DNA of 64,000 bases, from positions 212,086 through 276,085 of the forward strand of contig NZ_JAMGBE010000004.1 in NCBI RefSeq assembly GCF_023516575.1. Reading direction: 5' to 3'. The notes beneath the pieces are model-generated. The model had not been told where the DNA came from, made no database searches, and saw only the letters and a list, made by a program, of their open reading frames with translations. Positions 8,694-17,536 of this stretch are shown in pieces (the first letter of the stretch is position 1; every line of letters starts with the position of its first letter). Source of the stretch: Sphingomonas hankyongi. Its GTDB lineage: Bacteria > Pseudomonadota > Alphaproteobacteria > Sphingomonadales > Sphingomonadaceae. Both the position numbers and the translations under genes were made by a program.

Positions 8694-11012
8694 TCAGATC
8701 GGGTGTCCGTCCGGGTCGATCAGCACCTCGCGCCTGCCCACATGGTCGGGCTGGCCGACCAGGCCTTCCTTCTCCATTCGCTCGATGAGCCGCGCCGCGC
8801 TGTTGTAGCCGACGCGTAGCTGGCGCTGCAGATAGGATGTCGACGCCTTCTGGCTTTCGGCAACGATCTGCACCGCTTTACGGTAGAGCTGCGTCTCCGC
8901 GTCTTCTTCTCCGGCCGGCTGTCCGTCGAGCAGATAGCCGCCGTCTTCGGGCTCTTCGGTGACCGCCTGTATGTAGTCGGGAGCGCCCTGCCTCCGCCAA
9001 TGCTCGGCAACGGCGCGGACCTCCTCGTCGGAAACGAAAGGACCGTGAACGCGCATGATCTGCTTCCCGCCCGGCATGTAGAGCATGTCGCCCTTGCCCA
9101 GGAGCTGCTCGGCGCCCTGCTCGCCCAGGATCGTGCGGCTGTCGATCTTGCTGGTGACCTGGAAGCTGATGCGGGTCGGCAGGTTCGCCTTGATGACTCC
9201 GGTGATGACGTCGACGGATGGCCGCTGGGTGGCCATGATCAGATGGATTCCGGCGGCGCGCGCCTTTTGGGCCAGCCGCTGGATGAGGAATTCCACTTCC
9301 TTGCCAGCCGTCATCATCAGGTCGGCGAGCTCATCGACGACGACGACGATTTGGGGAAGGACCTCATATTCGAGTTCCTCCACCTCGTAGACGGGCTGGC
9401 CCGAATCCGCATCGTAGCCGGTCTGCACGCGGCGCCCGAGCTTCGAGCCCTTGGCTTTGGCTTCGCGCACTTTGGCGTTGAAGCTCGGCAACGCGCGGAC
9501 GCCGAGGTTCGCCATCATGCGATAACGCTCCTCCATCTGCTCAACCGCCCATTTCAGCGCGCGGATCGCTTTCGGCGGCTCGGTGACGACCGGCGCCAGC
9601 AAGTGCGGGATGTCGTCATAGATCGACAGCTCCAGCATCTTGGGGTCGATCAGGATGAGTTTGCACTGGTCCGGCCCGTACCGATACAGGAGCGATAGGA
9701 TCATGCAGTTGAGGCCGACCGACTTTCCGGATCCAGTCGTGCCGGCCACAAGCAGGTGGGGCATCGGCGCGAGGTCAGCGATCACGGGATCGCCGGCGAT
9801 GTTCTTGCCCAGGATCAGCGGCAGAGCGTGGTTCTGATCCTCGAAAGCCTGGCTGCCGATCAGTTCGGCCAGGCTCACCGATTCGCGTTTCGGGTTGGGC
9901 AGCTCGATGCCGATGACGCTGCGGCCGGGTATCGTCGCCACACGCGCCGACAATGCCGACATGTTGCGCGCGATGTCGTCGGCAAGCTGGATGACGCGGC
10001 TGGCCTTGATTCCGCTGGCAGGTTCCAGTTCGTACATCGTCACCACGGGCCCGGGCCGCACCTCGACGATATCGCCCCGCACATGGAAGTCTTCGAGAAC
10101 GCTTTCGAGAAGCCGTGCATTCCGCTCCAGCCCTGCGCGGTCGATCTGCTGCTTTCCCTTCTCCGGAGGCCGCGCGAGCAGCTCCAGCGTCGGAAGCTGG
10201 TAGCTGTCGCCAAGAGCCAGCGTGGGCTGGGCGACGCTCTTTCTAGCGGCGCCCCGGCCGGCCGGCGCAATCGCCCTCGCAGGCTCGGCGACTGCGACCG
10301 TTGGACGCGCCTTCGGAGGAGCGGGCAGCGTCCGCTCTTCCCGAAGTTCCGTTGCGCGGGGCTCGGCGCGCCGTTCGCGTGGCCTGCGACGAAGCATTCC
10401 GCCCATGCGCTCTTTCTCGTCGGGCCGTAAGCCTAGAGCAACGTAGCCAAGCAGCAGTCCGCCAATCGCGAACAGCAGCAATACGGTCAGTCTTGCGGGT
10501 CCTGCTATTGAGGGATTCTCGATCAGATCTGCCGCCTGGTCGATCGCCCAGGCACCTCCGAGTCCGATCGCGCCGCCCCATCCGGCGGGCAGCCCCGAAA
10601 CCGCCGAGGCGCTGGTGAGGCTGAGTGCTATGCCAAGCAGGAGAGCGCCTGCGCTGGCGACGGCGAGAGCTCGGCCGAGCCTTTCGGCAGGCTGCAGGCG
10701 AAGCATGCGGATGCCGGCAAGCGCAAGCACCGGTAACAGCAACACCGAGCCGATGCCGAAGACGAGCAGGAGCGCATCGCTGGCATAGGCGCCGACACTT
10801 CCCATCCAGTTGGTCGCCGGTCCGCCGGCCGCCGTGGTGAACGAGGGGTCCGTGGGGCTGTGCGTCGCCAGTGCAATCGCTGCAGCAATGCTGAGGCCGA
10901 GCAGGAAGGCGCCGACGAGGCGCACGACCAGGCGGCGCAGCGAGTCGCGGAGCGCGTCCCGCCAGTCAGGCCCCAGTTCGCGCTTCGGCGCGCGTGTGGC
11001 CACAGTCGCCAT
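8694..11012 (-). CDS. ftsK: DNA translocase FtsK
   Basis: A 772-residue septal DNA pump that segregates chromosome termini and activates XerCD at dif. The N-terminus has four hydrophobic membrane segments (about residues 30-200), followed by a short Pro/Ala/Arg-rich linker. The motor has Walker A GTTGSGKS (about residues 420-428), Walker B VVVVDELADLMM and MATQRPSVDVITG. The C-terminal gamma winged helix (TSYLQRQLRVGYNSAARLIERME) reads KOPS sequences. The linker is short compared with E. coli FtsK, as usual in alphaproteobacteria. It is divergent from the ubiH-type gene across about 100 bases. Confidence 0.96.
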   Translation of the reverse strand: MATVATRAPKRELGPDWRDALRDSLRRLVVRLVGAFLLGLSIAAAIALATHSPTDPSFTTAAGGPATNWMGSVGAYASDALLLVFGIGSVLLLPVLALAGIRMLRLQPAERLGRALAVASAGALLLGIALSLTSASAVSGLPAGWGGAIGLGGAWAIDQAADLIENPSIAGPARLTVLLLFAIGGLLLGYVALGLRPDEKERMGGMLRRRPRERRAEPRATELREERTLPAPPKARPTVAVAEPARAIAPAGRGAARKSVAQPTLALGDSYQLPTLELLARPPEKGKQQIDRAGLERNARLLESVLEDFHVRGDIVEVRPGPVVTMYELEPASGIKASRVIQLADDIARNMSALSARVATIPGRSVIGIELPNPKRESVSLAELIGSQAFEDQNHALPLILGKNIAGDPVIADLAPMPHLLVAGTTGSGKSVGLNCMILSLLYRYGPDQCKLILIDPKMLELSIYDDIPHLLAPVVTEPPKAIRALKWAVEQMEERYRMMANLGVRALPSFNAKVREAKAKGSKLGRRVQTGYDADSGQPVYEVEELEYEVLPQIVVVVDELADLMMTAGKEVEFLIQRLAQKARAAGIHLIMATQRPSVDVITGVIKANLPTRISFQVTSKIDSRTILGEQGAEQLLGKGDMLYMPGGKQIMRVHGPFVSDEEVRAVAEHWRRQGAPDYIQAVTEEPEDGGYLLDGQPAGEEDAETQLYRKAVQIVAESQKASTSYLQRQLRVGYNSAARLIERMEKEGLVGQPDHVGRREVLIDPDGHPI

Positions 11013-11115
11013 TCCCTACCCCCAATACCTTCCGAAACCGTAGAATCCTCCACGCGGACTCGTCGGTCAAGCGAACTTCTTGGCGTCATTGCCGAGCACG
11101 AGTACGGACATCGCA

Positions 11116-12330
11116 ATGGATCGTGCGGACGTGATCATTTTCGGCGGCGGCATGGTCGGGTTGGCGCTTGCGGCCGCCCTCGACAGCAGCGGTGTTTCCG
11201 CCGTTGTCATCGATCCTGCCGATCCTGCGCCGCGCACTAGCTCGGCGTTCGATGGCCGGACGAGTGCGGTCTCGTCGAGCTCGATGCGTATGCTCGAGAC
11301 AATCGGCGTGACACAGCATCTGCCTGCTCCCGGTTGCCCGATCCGGCGCATTTCGGTCGCGGACGGACTTCAGCCCGGCGGCCTGCATTTCGATGGCGAT
11401 GACGAAGAGCCGCTCGGATGGATGCATGAGAACCGGCATCTCCGCGCAGCGCTTCAAGCCCGCGCGGAAGCTGGCAGGCATACCTGGCTGCTCTGGAAAT
11501 CGCGGGTCGCGGACGTGGTGAGGGGCGAGACCGGCGTGCTTGTCTCTCTCGAAGACGGTCGAAAGCTCAATGCGCCTCTGCTGGTGGCTGCGGACGGCCG
11601 CAACTCGCGCACGCGGGAAGAGGCAGGAATCCGGGTCGCGCGCTGGAGCTACAGGCATCAAGCCATAGTCTCCGTGCTCCGGCACCAGCGGCCTCACGAC
11701 CATGTTGCCTATGAAATTTTCTATCCGTCGGGCCCGTTCGCCCTGCTGCCGATGACCGACGATTCGCAGGGCCATCGCTCGGCGATCGTCTGGTCCGTGC
11801 GGCAGGATGATGCGGCCGGCTGGCTTTCCTTGAGCGACGAGGATTTCGCCGCCGAAGCCGAAGCTGCGATGGGCGGTTTCCTCGGGAAGATCGCGATGCT
11901 GGCGCCGCGCTCGTCCTTTCCGCTCGGCTTCCATCATGCCGCGCAGATCAGCGACAAGCGGCTGGCGCTGATCGGCGATGCCGCGCATGCGATCCATCCG
12001 ATTGCCGGACAGGGCGTGAACCTGGGATTCCGGGATGCTGCCGCACTGGCGCAGGTGCTTGTCGAAGGCGCGCGGCTCGGGCTCGACCTCGGCGACGCAC
12101 AACTGCTGGCTCGCTATCAAAGGTGGCGCTCGCTTGACGCGCTTTCGGTAGCCTTCGCGACGGACTCCCTGACGCGCATCTATGGCATACCGGGCCGGGC
12201 TGCCTCGGCGGTTCGCCGCTTCGGCATGGGCCTCGTCGAACGGATATCGCCGGTGCGCGATCGATTGATGAGCGAAGCGCGCGGGACGAGCGGCGATCTC
12301 CCGCTGCTCCTCAGGGGCCTGCCGATCTAA
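11116..12330 (+). CDS. UbiH/UbiF/VisC-family FAD-dependent ubiquinone hydroxylase
   Basis: A 404-residue class A flavin monooxygenase that hydroxylates the aromatic ring of ubiquinone intermediates. The N-terminal Rossmann motif is DVIIFGGGMVGLALAAAL, the DG motif is LLVAADGRNSRTRE, and the GD motif is RLALIGDAAHAIHPIAGQGVNLGFRD, which is characteristic of the Ubi hydroxylases. Which ring position it modifies cannot be read from the sequence, because alphaproteobacteria use varied sets of these enzymes. The start is the ATG of MDRADVIIFGGG. It converges with the LON-domain gene. Confidence 0.9.
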   Translation: MDRADVIIFGGGMVGLALAAALDSSGVSAVVIDPADPAPRTSSAFDGRTSAVSSSSMRMLETIGVTQHLPAPGCPIRRISVADGLQPGGLHFDGDDEEPLGWMHENRHLRAALQARAEAGRHTWLLWKSRVADVVRGETGVLVSLEDGRKLNAPLLVAADGRNSRTREEAGIRVARWSYRHQAIVSVLRHQRPHDHVAYEIFYPSGPFALLPMTDDSQGHRSAIVWSVRQDDAAGWLSLSDEDFAAEAEAAMGGFLGKIAMLAPRSSFPLGFHHAAQISDKRLALIGDAAHAIHPIAGQGVNLGFRDAAALAQVLVEGARLGLDLGDAQLLARYQRWRSLDALSVAFATDSLTRIYGIPGRAASAVRRFGMGLVERISPVRDRLMSEARGTSGDLPLLLRGLPI

Positions 12331-12336
12331 AGACGG

Positions 12337-12972
12337 CTATTGCAACGTTGGCTCGACCTCGACGCCGCCGGTCATCGCGATGCGCTGGAATTGCATGAGC
12401 TGGACAAGCAGATCTGCACGGCTCGTGAGTGTCGGCTCCTCGAGCAGCGCCTGCTTGGCGCCATAGTCGAAAGGCGCAACCTGGGCGATCGCATTGACCA
12501 GGGTCTCGTCGTCGAGGCGGCTGACCGCCGCCCAGTCGATCACGAGGTTCATCGCATCTCCAAGACGGCGGGATTCGCGTTCCACTTCGGCGCGCTGACC
12601 TAGCGACAGGGCTGGGGGCTCGCTGTCATCGAAGGCTTCGATGTCGATCTCGCCGCAACGGTAGCTTGCATCGATCTCCGCTTCCCGCACCAGCCTGAAA
12701 CGGTTGGTTCCAAGCAGCACGATGTTGAAGCGACCGTCATCCAACTCTTCCACGCCGACGATCTCACCGACGCAGCCGGTCTCGTAGAGAGGCGGATCCG
12801 CCTCGTCGTCGAGGCGCGAGGGTTGTATCATTGCGATGCGGCCCGGGCCCTCGATCGCGTCACTCACCATCTCTCGATAGCGATTCTCGAAAATGTGAAG
12901 CGGGAGCTGCGCGCGAGGAAACAGAATCGCGCCCGCGAGCGGGAATAAGGGCACGCGGAGCAGACGGCTCAT
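12337..12972 (-). CDS. LON substrate-binding-domain protein
   Basis: A 211-residue protein consisting only of the LON N-terminal (PUA-like) domain, without the AAA or protease parts of Lon. The diagnostic start is LLRVPLFPLAGAILFPRAQLPLHIFENRYREM, with IAMIQP and TGCVGEIVGVEELDDGRFNIVLLGTNRFRL following. The biochemical role is unknown; it is often called a Lon-like peptidase adaptor. The ATG overlaps the stop of the thioredoxin-like gene by 4 bases (ATGA), so the two are co-translated, which fits a shared protein-quality-control theme. Confidence 0.88.
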   Translation of the reverse strand: MSRLLRVPLFPLAGAILFPRAQLPLHIFENRYREMVSDAIEGPGRIAMIQPSRLDDEADPPLYETGCVGEIVGVEELDDGRFNIVLLGTNRFRLVREAEIDASYRCGEIDIEAFDDSEPPALSLGQRAEVERESRRLGDAMNLVIDWAAVSRLDDETLVNAIAQVAPFDYGAKQALLEEPTLTSRADLLVQLMQFQRIAMTGGVEVEPTLQ

Positions 12973-13874
12973 GTGAAGAGGACGGCCGACAAGCGCCGGC
13001 GCTGAGCGCTCGACCACGGATCTTCGAGCCCTTGCGCCTCAAGCAGCTGGAGGAAGCGCTTCCGCGCTGCCCCATCATTCCACTCGCGGTCGCGCCGGAT
13101 GATCTCGAGCAATGCATCGGCTGCGCTGTCGCGATCTCCCGCCGAAAGCTTGGCGTTCGCGAGTTCTAGCCGCGCCTCATGATCATCGGCATTTGCAGCG
13201 AGCCTCCCTTCGAGGTCCGCGGTATCGGCCGGCGCCGCTCCAGAGAGTTCGAGCAATGCCTGCGCGCGGGCAATCTCCGGCTTTCTTGCAAGCTCCGCCG
13301 GAAGCCCGCTGAGGATTTCGCGCGCCTCATCCAGTTGTCCGTCAGCCGTCAGCGCGCGGAGCAAACAGCCGATGCCGCTCGCATTATCGGGTGCCAAATC
13401 GCGGACCTGCCGGAAAATGTTCGCTGCACGCGCCGCATCTCCCTCGCCTAGCACCTGCTCGCCCGTGGCGATGAGCGGCTCGACGTCGGCCTGCGGCTCC
13501 ACGTCTTGGGGCTCGATGTGGAGCTGCGCCAGCAGCTGATCGATCACCTTCTTGAGCTGCCCTTCGGTCCGGTAATTCGTGAGGTCAGCTACCGGCTGGC
13601 CACGGTAGATGGCGTAGACAGTCGGAATGGACTGGATGCGAAACTGTGCCGCTATCAATTTTTCCTGGTCGACGTCGATCTTCGCGAGGATGATGCCTTT
13701 GGCGGCGTAATCAGCGGCAACCTTTTCCAGGACAGGCCCGAGCTGCTTGCACGGCCCGCACCACTCGGCCCAGAAGTCGAGGATGACGAGAGACGTCATC
13801 GACGGATGGATGACATCCGCCTCGAAACGTTCGACCGCCTGGCGTTCGGCTTCGGTCAGGCCCAGCGTCGCCAC
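12969..13874 (-). CDS. CnoX/YbbN-like thioredoxin-TPR co-chaperone
   Basis: A 301-residue protein with an N-terminal thioredoxin domain (residues about 10-115: LVILDFWAEWCGPCKQLGPVLE with a CGPC active site, then cis-Pro SIPTVYAIYRG) and a C-terminal helical TPR-like region (about 130-290). This is the architecture of YbbN/CnoX, a chaperedoxin that protects and transfers substrates to GroEL/DnaK. E. coli CnoX has lost the redox cysteines. This copy keeps both, as in Caulobacter CnoX. It is translationally coupled to the LON-domain gene. Confidence 0.9.
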   Translation of the reverse strand: MATLGLTEAERQAVERFEADVIHPSMTSLVILDFWAEWCGPCKQLGPVLEKVAADYAAKGIILAKIDVDQEKLIAAQFRIQSIPTVYAIYRGQPVADLTNYRTEGQLKKVIDQLLAQLHIEPQDVEPQADVEPLIATGEQVLGEGDAARAANIFRQVRDLAPDNASGIGCLLRALTADGQLDEAREILSGLPAELARKPEIARAQALLELSGAAPADTADLEGRLAANADDHEARLELANAKLSAGDRDSAADALLEIIRRDREWNDGAARKRFLQLLEAQGLEDPWSSAQRRRLSAVLFT

Positions 13875-14042
13875 GTCTCACAGCCTCCTTCACATACGGT
13901 CGGGCAGGCTCCATATGGTCGGGAGCGGCGCTCGTAACAAGCTTGCGAACGCCGCGCTTGCGGGAGGCCCATGGCCCATGCTAGGCGCCCGCCTCACCTC
14001 CGCCGGAGAGCGCTCTCGAAGCCGCCGGTGTCCAGCGCACGA

Positions 14043-14117
14043 GCGGGCGTAGCTCAGGGGTAGAGCACAACCTTGCCAAGGTTGGGGTCGAGGGTTCGAA
14101 TCCCTTCGCCCGCTCCA
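14043..14117 (+). tRNA. tRNA-Gly (anticodon GCC)
   Basis: 75 bases with a complete cloverleaf. The acceptor stem GCGGGCG pairs with CGCCCGC, the D-loop is AGCTCAGGGGTAGAGC, the anticodon loop TTGCCAA carries GCC, and the T-arm is GGGTTCGAATCCC. The discriminator base is T and the CCA end is encoded in the DNA. Confidence 0.98.
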
Positions 14118-14231
14118 GCGCCGATCCCAATAGCCGGCGGCCGATCCTGCTGATCGAGCCATGTGATCGGAGCCCCATTGGTCGGCTGCGCCATCAAGCC
14201 TATGCGCGACCCACAAGTGGGAGATTCGCGC

Positions 14232-15671
14232 ATGGTCGAACAGGCTGAACTCACTCACCCACCGAGCAATGAGCGTTTGCGGACGACAAACCCTGCCACC
14301 GGCGAACCGGGGCGAGCCTATGACCCGCACACGATCGACGATGCGCGTTCATCCGCCGCAGCCGCGCGCAATGCTTTTCTCGATTGGCGCGGCACGAGTT
14401 TCGCCGACCGCGCTGCGGTCATTCGCAAGGCAGCCGAGATCCTCCGCTCGCGGCAGGATGAGTTCGCGCGGCTGATGACCGAAGAGATGGGGAAGACGAT
14501 CGCCGACGGGCGGGCCGAAGTCGAGAAGTGCGCCTTTCACTGCGATTGGTTCGCCGGCCACGCGCAGCAATATCTCGCGAATGAGCCGATCGACATCGGC
14601 GGCGGCGAAGCGTTCGTGACCTTCAATCCCATCGGCGTCGTACTCGCGGTGATGCCATGGAACTTCCCGTTCTGGCAGGTCTTCCGCTTCGTCGCGCCTG
14701 CGCTGATGGCGGGCAACGGAGCGCTTCTCAAGCATGCGAGCAACGTTCCGGGATGCGCTCTCGCGATCGAGCAGATCCTCCACGAGGCCGGGGTGCCTTC
14801 CGATCTCTTCCGCACGCTTCTGCTTCCAAGCCGGAACGTCGAAGCGCTGATCAAGGACGAGAATGTGGCCGCGGTAACCCTGACCGGCAGCGTTGCCGCG
14901 GGAAAAAGCGTCGCAACGGCTGCGGGATCGATGCTCAAGAAATGCGTTCTCGAGCTTGGCGGGTCCGACGCCTACGTCGTGCTCGAAGATGCCGATATCG
15001 AAGCGGCGGCGAAGGTCGCGGCGACTGCACGCATGGTCAATGGTGGGCAGAGCTGCATCGCCGGCAAACGCTTCATCGTGGTTCATTCGATCCTTGAGCA
15101 GTTCGAGGCCGCAATGGTCGAGGCGATGGCCGGTTACGAGATGGGCGACCCGCTCGATCCCGCGACAAAGCTCGGACCCATGCAGAGCGTCAAGGCGCGC
15201 GACGAGATCCACCAACAGGTCGAGAGCAGCATACGGAACGGCGCCCGCCTCCTGTTGGGTGGGAAAGTGCCGGATCGATCTGGCGCCTGGTACCCGGCTA
15301 CGGTTCTTTCGGACGTCCAGCCGGGGCAGCCCGCCCACGATGAAGAAGTGTTCGGACCTGTCGCGGCGATCATTGCCGCCAACGACGAGGCCGATGCGAT
15401 CAGGATCGCCAATGACAGTGAGTTTGGCCTCGGATCAGGCGTCCTCACCGGCGACCTCGACCGGGGCCGGCGAATCGCCGCCGAGCAGCTCGAAGCGGGC
15501 ATGAGCTTCGTAAACGAGAACGTTCGCTCCGACCCGCGAGCCCCCTTCGGCGGCGTCAAGCATTCCGGTTACGGCCGCGAATGCGGGAGCTTCGGGATCC
15601 GCGAGTTCGTCAACATCAAGACCGTCCACGTGAAGCCGCAGAGCGAGGGCGGCAACTCACGCACAGAATGA
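14232..15671 (+). CDS. NAD(P)-dependent aldehyde dehydrogenase, succinate-semialdehyde type
   Basis: A 479-residue aldehyde dehydrogenase superfamily enzyme oxidising an aldehyde to its acid. Features are the MPWNFPFWQVFRFVAPAL cofactor-binding segment, LTGSVAAGKSVA, the catalytic Glu in LELGGSDAYVV, the nucleophile Cys in NGGQSCIAGKRF, and EEVFGPVAAI. EMGK near residue 90, NFPFWQ and the absence of a second Cys next to the nucleophile resemble the GabD/Sad-like succinate-semialdehyde group. Substrate assignment is tentative. The start is the ATG at 14232 with GGGAG 8 bases upstream. It directly follows the tRNA-Gly gene. Confidence 0.88.
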   Translation: MVEQAELTHPPSNERLRTTNPATGEPGRAYDPHTIDDARSSAAAARNAFLDWRGTSFADRAAVIRKAAEILRSRQDEFARLMTEEMGKTIADGRAEVEKCAFHCDWFAGHAQQYLANEPIDIGGGEAFVTFNPIGVVLAVMPWNFPFWQVFRFVAPALMAGNGALLKHASNVPGCALAIEQILHEAGVPSDLFRTLLLPSRNVEALIKDENVAAVTLTGSVAAGKSVATAAGSMLKKCVLELGGSDAYVVLEDADIEAAAKVAATARMVNGGQSCIAGKRFIVVHSILEQFEAAMVEAMAGYEMGDPLDPATKLGPMQSVKARDEIHQQVESSIRNGARLLLGGKVPDRSGAWYPATVLSDVQPGQPAHDEEVFGPVAAIIAANDEADAIRIANDSEFGLGSGVLTGDLDRGRRIAAEQLEAGMSFVNENVRSDPRAPFGGVKHSGYGRECGSFGIREFVNIKTVHVKPQSEGGNSRTE

Positions 15672-15685
15672 CCCCGGGGCGGCGC

Positions 15686-16264
15686 TCAGCCGGCCCGCTC
15701 GCGAAACCATTTGGTCAGCACATATTTGGTCCCGCGGCGCACCTTCATCCCCTGGTGCAGGGTTGCCGGGTTGGGACGACCGTCCGGCAACAGGTTGTTC
15801 CAGGCCAGGAGCTTGCCCGTTTCGGGCTGGACAGTTTTTCCTATCGCCTTGAAGCGAGTTGCTCCGCCGTCCTCCGGCTCATTGAGGTAGCACATGGCGG
15901 TCCATGTCCGCTGGCCCCTGTCACTCGTATGGACGAGGAAGTCGTAACCGCCTGGCTCGAACGTGTCCGTGTGAGGCCTGAACTCCTGCCCCGTAGCATA
16001 GCGCTGGCCTTGCAGCGGCTCGCTTGCGGCCAGCGGCAATCCGAGCAGCTCGGCTATGCGGCTGTCGACGGTTGCTACGACCGGGTCGCGCCAATCGAGA
16101 TCGCAGGTTTCGCTCGTCCGGAACTTGGCGATGCCGACATCGTCCGCGATCTCGGAGGGCCGTGGGCGCTCGTCGATGCGGCGGATCAGCGATGCGCAAG
16201 TCGCTTCGTCCAGGAAGCCGCGGACGATGAACAGCTCAAGCTCGCGGCTCGGCACGCGCTGCAC
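15686..16264 (-). CDS. 2-oxoglutarate/Fe(II)-dependent oxygenase, prolyl 4-hydroxylase-like
   Basis: A 192-residue P4Hc-type dioxygenase. The iron triad is visible as HTD in EFRPHTDTFEPG and the distal His in TLHQGMKVRRGTKYVLTKW, where the downstream basic residue would bind 2-oxoglutarate. AMCYLNEPEDGGATRF is the family core. It probably hydroxylates proline in a protein or peptide, or a small molecule; the target is unknown. The start is GTG with no strong ribosome site. It lies 31 bases after the beta-lactamase-like gene on the same strand and may be co-transcribed. Confidence 0.87.
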   Translation of the reverse strand: MQRVPSRELELFIVRGFLDEATCASLIRRIDERPRPSEIADDVGIAKFRTSETCDLDWRDPVVATVDSRIAELLGLPLAASEPLQGQRYATGQEFRPHTDTFEPGGYDFLVHTSDRGQRTWTAMCYLNEPEDGGATRFKAIGKTVQPETGKLLAWNNLLPDGRPNPATLHQGMKVRRGTKYVLTKWFRERAG

Positions 16265-16295
16265 GCCCGGAGCAGCGCGCAGCAGTTCGGCCGGG

Positions 16296-17408
16296 CTAGC
16301 GGCCGGAGGCGTAGGCCGCCCCGCGCATCATCTCATGCTGGGCGATCACTGCGCGCACGACATTGTTCATCAAGGTCATGCGCGTCGGCAAAGGCGTGGA
16401 TGTCTTCTTGATCATCACCGCGACAGCATAGCTCCGGCCGTCGGGCGCGGTCAGAACGCCTATGTCGTTGTAGCCGGCTTGATAGGGGCCGTAGACTTGC
16501 CCGGTGCCGGTCTTGTGGCTGAGGGACCAGCCAGCTTGCAATCCGCCCTTGAGGCGATTCGCGCCGGTCTTCGTGTTGCCCATGATCCCGAGCAGACGGC
16601 GCGTGGATTCCGGCGAAAGAAGCTCGCCACGCTTCAGGCGCGCGAGCGCCGCGGCGATCGCACTGGGCGCTGCGCCGTCATACGGGTCGGCGACGTAGCG
16701 GTCGAAAGCAGCCTTGCGGATCGACGCCGGCAAAGCGTCGCGCGCCTTGTAGAAGGCCCCGCCGACCGAATAGCTCTGCGTCCAGGTCAAACCGGCGATC
16801 TTGCTCTGCAGCGAGCGCTCGCCGTTGTAGAAGCGGATTGCGCCGAGGCCCTTGCGGCCGATCATGTCGCGCACGGCCTGCGGCCCTCCCACCGAGCGCA
16901 TCAGCTTGTCGTTGCACGTGTTGTCGCTCTTTGTGATCGCGTCGAACATCAGGGCGGACAAGGTCGTCGTATAGCCTCCGCCCAGGATCTTGGCCGAGAT
17001 CGGCTGGTGGAACAGCGTAAGGTCATCACGGGTCAGTGTGACCTTGTCGTCGAGCCGCACCCGCCCGCGATCGACCGCGTCCAGCGCCGTGATCGCCACC
17101 CATAATTTGCTCACGCTCTGCTGCGGGTAGAGATCATCGGCCTTCCATCCGGTCGCCCAGCCGCCGTCGATCGACCTGACGGCAATGCCGACCTGGCCGT
17201 TGAACTTGCGCCCGAGCTCATCGACGCGATCACGAATGTAGGCAGGGGCTTGCGCCGCCACGGGAACGGCCTGGGCGACCTTCTGGGGCTTTTGGGGCTT
17301 CGGAAGTGGCGTCCTTGGAGCCGTCTGCTGCGTCGCGGCGGATGCGCTGATCTGTGCGCCCGCGGCCATCACCAGCCCAAGTCCCAAACGCCTCCAAATT
17401 GACGTCAT
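16296..17408 (-). CDS. Class A beta-lactamase-type serine hydrolase
   Basis: A 370-residue exported protein: a signal peptide (to about residue 24), a Pro/Gln/Lys-rich spacer (about 28-50), then a penicillin-binding-like fold. The class A set appears complete. The SXXK motif is SVSK in YPQQSVSKLW, the SDN loop is KSDNTCND, an omega-loop Glu is in NGERSLQS (Gln where class A enzymes usually have Asn170), and KTG is in SHKTGTG. It probably hydrolyses beta-lactams or an analogous acyl substrate in the periplasm. No AmpR-type regulator or mobile element is next to it, so it looks chromosomal and intrinsic. Confidence 0.82.
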   Translation of the reverse strand: MTSIWRRLGLGLVMAAGAQISASAATQQTAPRTPLPKPQKPQKVAQAVPVAAQAPAYIRDRVDELGRKFNGQVGIAVRSIDGGWATGWKADDLYPQQSVSKLWVAITALDAVDRGRVRLDDKVTLTRDDLTLFHQPISAKILGGGYTTTLSALMFDAITKSDNTCNDKLMRSVGGPQAVRDMIGRKGLGAIRFYNGERSLQSKIAGLTWTQSYSVGGAFYKARDALPASIRKAAFDRYVADPYDGAAPSAIAAALARLKRGELLSPESTRRLLGIMGNTKTGANRLKGGLQAGWSLSHKTGTGQVYGPYQAGYNDIGVLTAPDGRSYAVAVMIKKTSTPLPTRMTLMNNVVRAVIAQHEMMRGAAYASGR

Positions 17409-17536
17409 GACTGCAATTCCCCCACAGAATATGCTCGTTCGGCAGATGCTTAGCGCAGGGCAGGTGAATCCAGCCTGTGCGCAAGCAGCCCAAGACTCGC
17501 ATCAACAGGAGTCCTTGCCAACCCCCGTTTCGTCGA

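Noticed and set aside
13875..14042. Gap before tRNA-Gly examined for a mobile-element attachment site or integrase
   Set aside because: The tRNA end is not duplicated nearby and the following genes are ordinary metabolic genes, so there is no sign of an integrated element.
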